In this document: piece by piece, positions 18,198 through 21,014 of the stretch | How positions within the stretch are numbered: the stretch's first letter is position 1 | Layout of the letters: each line of letters starts with the position of its first letter | Assembly: GCA_028456385.1 (NCBI GenBank) | Contig: JALNQF010000587.1 | Coordinates: 1 to 21,014, forward strand | Source of the DNA: Ophiosphaerella korrae | Lineage: Eukaryota; Ascomycota; Dothideomycetes; Pleosporales; Phaeosphaeriaceae | Direction: 5' to 3' | Length of the DNA: 21,014 bases | The notes under the pieces: model-generated | Seen by the model: the letters and a program-made list of their open reading frames with translations, nothing else | Database searches by the model: none | What the model was told of the DNA's origin: nothing | Position numbers and translations under genes: made by a program

Positions 18198-18300
18198 ATA
18201 AGAAGTAAAGAAGAGATTAAATACAATAGTCTATAAAGGTCTATTAACGTTCTTATATACTTACTATCTAGCGTTTATTCCTAAGTACTTACTTTAAAGT

Positions 18301-18364
18301 GTTTGCTCTAGAGCGCTTATTCTAGAGCGTTTACTCTAGAGTATTTACTCTAGAGCGTTTACTA
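18301..18364. repeat. Tandem array of a 14-bp unit (TTTACTCTAGAGCG)
   Basis: About four and a half units in a row (gtttgctctagagcg, cttattctagagcg, tttactctagagta, tttactctagagcg, tttact). Each contains the palindrome CTCTAGAG or its variant. It lies in the presumed U3 part of a gypsy LTR, where short repeats often hold promoter or enhancer sites. Confidence 0.75.
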
Positions 18365-18454
18365 CTAAATAGTTACGTATCCTACTATACTATATTACTT
18401 AGCCTAATTACGTACAATATAATAGCTTACCTACTACTTAGTATTATAATACTA

Positions 18455-18466
18455 TCCCCCTTTCTT
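18455..18466 (-). other. Polypurine tract of the minus-strand gypsy element
   Basis: On the minus strand it reads aagaaaggggga, immediately followed by tagtattataatac, which looks like a RIP-altered TG...ATAC LTR start. A polypurine tract next to the 3' LTR primes plus-strand DNA synthesis in LTR retrotransposons. Confidence 0.55.
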
Positions 18467-21014
18467 ACGCTAGGTCTATCCTTAGGCTTAGGCCTCTATT
18501 AGCTAGGTCTAGCTTATAAGTAGTTTACTCTACCTTCTAGTTAAAAACTATCTTACTATAATATTACTTCTCTTATAGTCTTGTAGACTTTATCTTTTAT
18601 TAGAAATCTTTACTACAAACTATGTTTTTAAAATACCTTATCTATATTATTCTTTTTTAGGTATTTCTTATTTTATTATACTAGATTCTACTCTAAAGTA
18701 TACTAAGTGTACTTATATAAGGCGTCTTTATATTAGTATAACCTAGGAGTCTCTTAATTAAACTTATAAAAAGTTCTATAAAAAGGTTAATAATAATAAA
18801 AAACTTCTTACTATTATTATTACTTGTTTACTACGTAATAAGAAAATATTAAAATCTACTAAAGAGCGTACTTGTTGTAAGGCCTTATACCTAGTATTAG
18901 AGTTAAAGTAAGAAGGTAATAAGGTCTTAGCGTAGGTTCTTGACTATTCTACTACTACTATTAATATTACCTCTTCTCTTACTATCTAGTCTACTATTAG
19001 CTTATTAGACAAGTTTATTATAACTAAGGGTACTTTATAAGCTCTATATAGTTAGGTTTATTATAGAACTTTCTTCTACTAATATATCTATTATATCCTA
19101 GCTATAGCTTTGTATATCCTATATATCCTAGTATATTATACTTACTTCTTACTTTCTTAAGTATCTACTAATAATTCTATAGATTAGCTTTAGGTTCCTA
19201 TATATTTTTACTTGCTAAGTAGCCTTTCTATTTTACTAGCTACTCTTAGAGAAACTATATACTTTAGAAAGTGTTACGTTCTATTTCTTAATATCTCTAT
19301 AGGTCTTTAACTTTAAACTTATTATCCTCTTCTTTCTAATATTAGAATTGTTACTATACTAGTATTTTTAGCTTAGCTAGTTCTAGTAAGCTTATATAGA
19401 ACTTAGAGTATCTCTTAGTATCTTTAAGTAGTTCTAGTATTTTTATTACTAGCTACTTATCTTCTTTAACTAAAAATAGTCTAACCTTAATATAGTCTAG
19501 TCTTTTACTAGGTTATTTTATCTATAGATTCTTTATATAAAGATACGCTTTATTCTCTTCTTTTAGCTAAAGTACTATTTTTTATTTTTAGTTAATATAT
19601 AAAATACTTTATTTCTAAGCTTCTTTTAGTTTTTATTTTATCTTATTATAGAGTTCTTATATATCTTCTACTCTAACTAATACTACCTCTATCTTAGGTC
19701 TTAGTAGTATTCTCTTAAATAAATTAGGGTGTATCTTATAGTTTACAAAATATAGTATTTTACTTATTACTTCTAAGTACTTATTATTGTATACTAATTA
19801 TACTATAAGTAATAGTAATACCTAATTATTCTACTTCTAATTACTATAAATCTTTAAGTATATCTTTAACGTCTTATTAGTCTATTCTATCTATCTATTT
19901 ATCTATAGATAATAAGCTATTAATAGCTTTCTTTTTGTCTCTATTACTATAAGTAGCGTTATCTAGTAATTAGATATAAAAAGCTTATCTCTATTACTAA
20001 TAATACTTCTTAGTATCTTATATCTTTATATTAGTACGTCTAGTAGTACGTGTCCTAGCTAGTCTACTATATAGTTACTTTAGAATTTCTCTATCTTAGC
20101 GTATTTTATAAATTAGTCTATAATTACTATTATTATATTATATCCTATTCCTATTACTAGGTCTTTTAATATTAGTAGTCTTATAATAAAGTCTATTATA
20201 ACGTCTATTTATAGTTTTTCTAGTATCTTAATTACCTATATTTCTCTATAAGGTATATATATCTTGTGCTTATTCTTCTAGTAATCTACGCATTCCTTAA
20301 TAAACTATATTACTTTTTCCTTTATCTTACTAAATCTATAGTTCCTCTAGATTATTTTTATAGTTTATATAATCCTAAAGTACTTATATACTAGGTTCTT
20401 ATAGTATTATTATATAATTACTTTTTATAATTCTTTTAGAACTTTATTTATAATCCTAACTAGGTTATTAATTTCTTACTCTTCTACTAGTCGTGTATTT
20501 AGTACTAGGTATCCTTATCTATTATTCTAGAGTATAGCTTTTTCTACTACTTATCTCTTCTCTATAATGTTGTATCTTTAGCTAAGCGCGTCTACTTTGC
20601 TATTTTCTTTACCTAGTACGTACTAGATCTTAAATTTATACTATCCTAGTAGTTCTAACTATTATATCTACTTATCTTTTAACTTCTTACTTGTTATAAA
20701 GTATATTAGGTTCTTGTAATTTATCTTAATAATTACCTCTACTACGCTTTTAGTGTATACTCTCTAATATTTAAGTATATTAACTATTACTAATAGCTCT
20801 TTATTATATATATTATATCTCTCCTCTTATTCTATAAACTTCTCTAAATAGTATATAATTAGATACTATTTCTTTTTATACTCTTATAGCGCTATCGCTT
20901 TATAAGCTATATTAAATATATTAGTCTTAATTACTAAAGTCTTGTTACTATAAAATTACTTTAGAACTAGTAGTATAATATAGGCTTACTTAAGTTCCTT
21001 ATAAGCTTATTTTT
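18467..21014 (-). pseudogene. Ty3/gypsy retrotransposon pol, 3' half: RNase H, integrase, C-terminal tail (RIP-degraded, runs off the window)
   Basis: Domains run right to left on the minus strand. RNase H is at about 20940-20581: the family TDAS region now reads KTNIFNIAY, followed by RYNIYNKELLVIVNILKYW and VLGKENSKVDALS. An integrase zinc-finger area lies at about 20490-20290. The integrase core is at about 20290-19850, with GYNIIIVII, SIISNRDKLF and AYYLQIDR-stop-IERIDQ, matching the family's 'VVDRLTKYAHF', 'SDRD..F' and 'YHPQTDGQTERTNQ'. A C-terminal SH3-like tail is at about 19560-19360 (KQPSKRLDYIKVRLF, FYISLLELAKL; family 'HPVFHVSLLEP'). The Asp of the integrase SDRD motif has become Asn, and many Gln/Trp codons are now stops, as RIP would cause. 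Reverse transcriptase and gag would lie beyond base 21014. The region 18467-19360 is unassigned tail. Confidence 0.8.

Larger units (their letters stand above)
17171..18454. repeat. RIP-degraded repeat DNA, probably including the 3' LTR of the minus-strand gypsy element
   Basis: AT-rich and without open frames. The right end lies just downstream (minus strand) of a polypurine tract, so roughly 18450 leftward should be the 3' LTR, but its left end is not resolved. It contains the 14-bp tandem array and an inverted repeat listed separately. A plus frame around 17560-17780 reads protein-like if stops are ignored, but I could not recognise it. Confidence 0.5.

Noticed and set aside
18301..18364. 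CRISPR-like array
   Set aside because: Units are directly adjacent with no spacers, and the context is a eukaryotic LTR.

Overview
The window looks like a stretch of a filamentous ascomycete (Pezizomycotina) chromosome. Short GT-AG introns of about 53-101 nt with CTAAC/CTAAT-type branch sites, fungal-type gene families, and long AT-rich blocks with the signature of repeat-induced point mutation (RIP) all point that way. A Dothideomycete-like genome is my best guess, but the species cannot be read from the sequence. No bacterial operons, tRNAs, rRNAs or CRISPR arrays were seen.

Layout. Bases 1 to about 2,950 are an AT-rich, TpA-rich block in which CpA/TpG is very rare. It holds a 55-bp tandem duplication (837-946), a 430-bp fold-back element (1173-1602) and the C-terminal part of a pogo/Fot1-like transposase with a zinc knuckle (1611-2129). 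Bases about 2,570-3,229 (minus) are a two-exon gene for a CCCH zinc-finger protein. Its first exon is clean, and its second runs into the RIP block and is broken. Bases about 3,100 to 14,250 form an island of more normal base composition. In order it holds: a broken 'MGFD' hypothetical gene (4154-4684, plus); a decayed reading frame with only TGA stops (4905-5321, plus); a broken ubiquitin C-terminal hydrolase gene with an intact intron (6032-6823, plus); a three-exon polytopic membrane protein (7373-about 9400, minus); an intact 319-aa F-box/2EXR-like gene (10088-11047, minus); its broken tandem paralogue (11326-12280, minus); and a broken ankyrin-repeat gene (13204-about 14230, minus). Bases about 14,250-21,014 are a second RIP block. 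It contains an orphan Ty3/gypsy gag (plus, about 16560-17170), a 14-bp tandem array (18301-18364), and a Ty3/gypsy pol 3' half (minus, about 18455 to the window end: RNase H, integrase and its C-terminal tail, then a polypurine tract).

How it fits together. This is not an operon or a pathway. It is a small gene island between two mutation-saturated transposon blocks, in which only two genes, the membrane protein and one F-box-like gene, look functional. The others carry one to a few in-frame nonsense codons or single frameshifts, while their introns, splice sites and reading frames are otherwise preserved. The nonsense changes are mostly explainable as C-to-T or G-to-A changes (CAA to TAA, TGG to TAG/TGA, CGA to TGA). 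That fits RIP acting on duplicated copies, or leaking from the flanking repeats. I did not find a convincing new defence or biosynthetic system. The most informative signals are the preserved-but-broken duplicate genes and the CpG-confined transitions in the 55-bp repeat.
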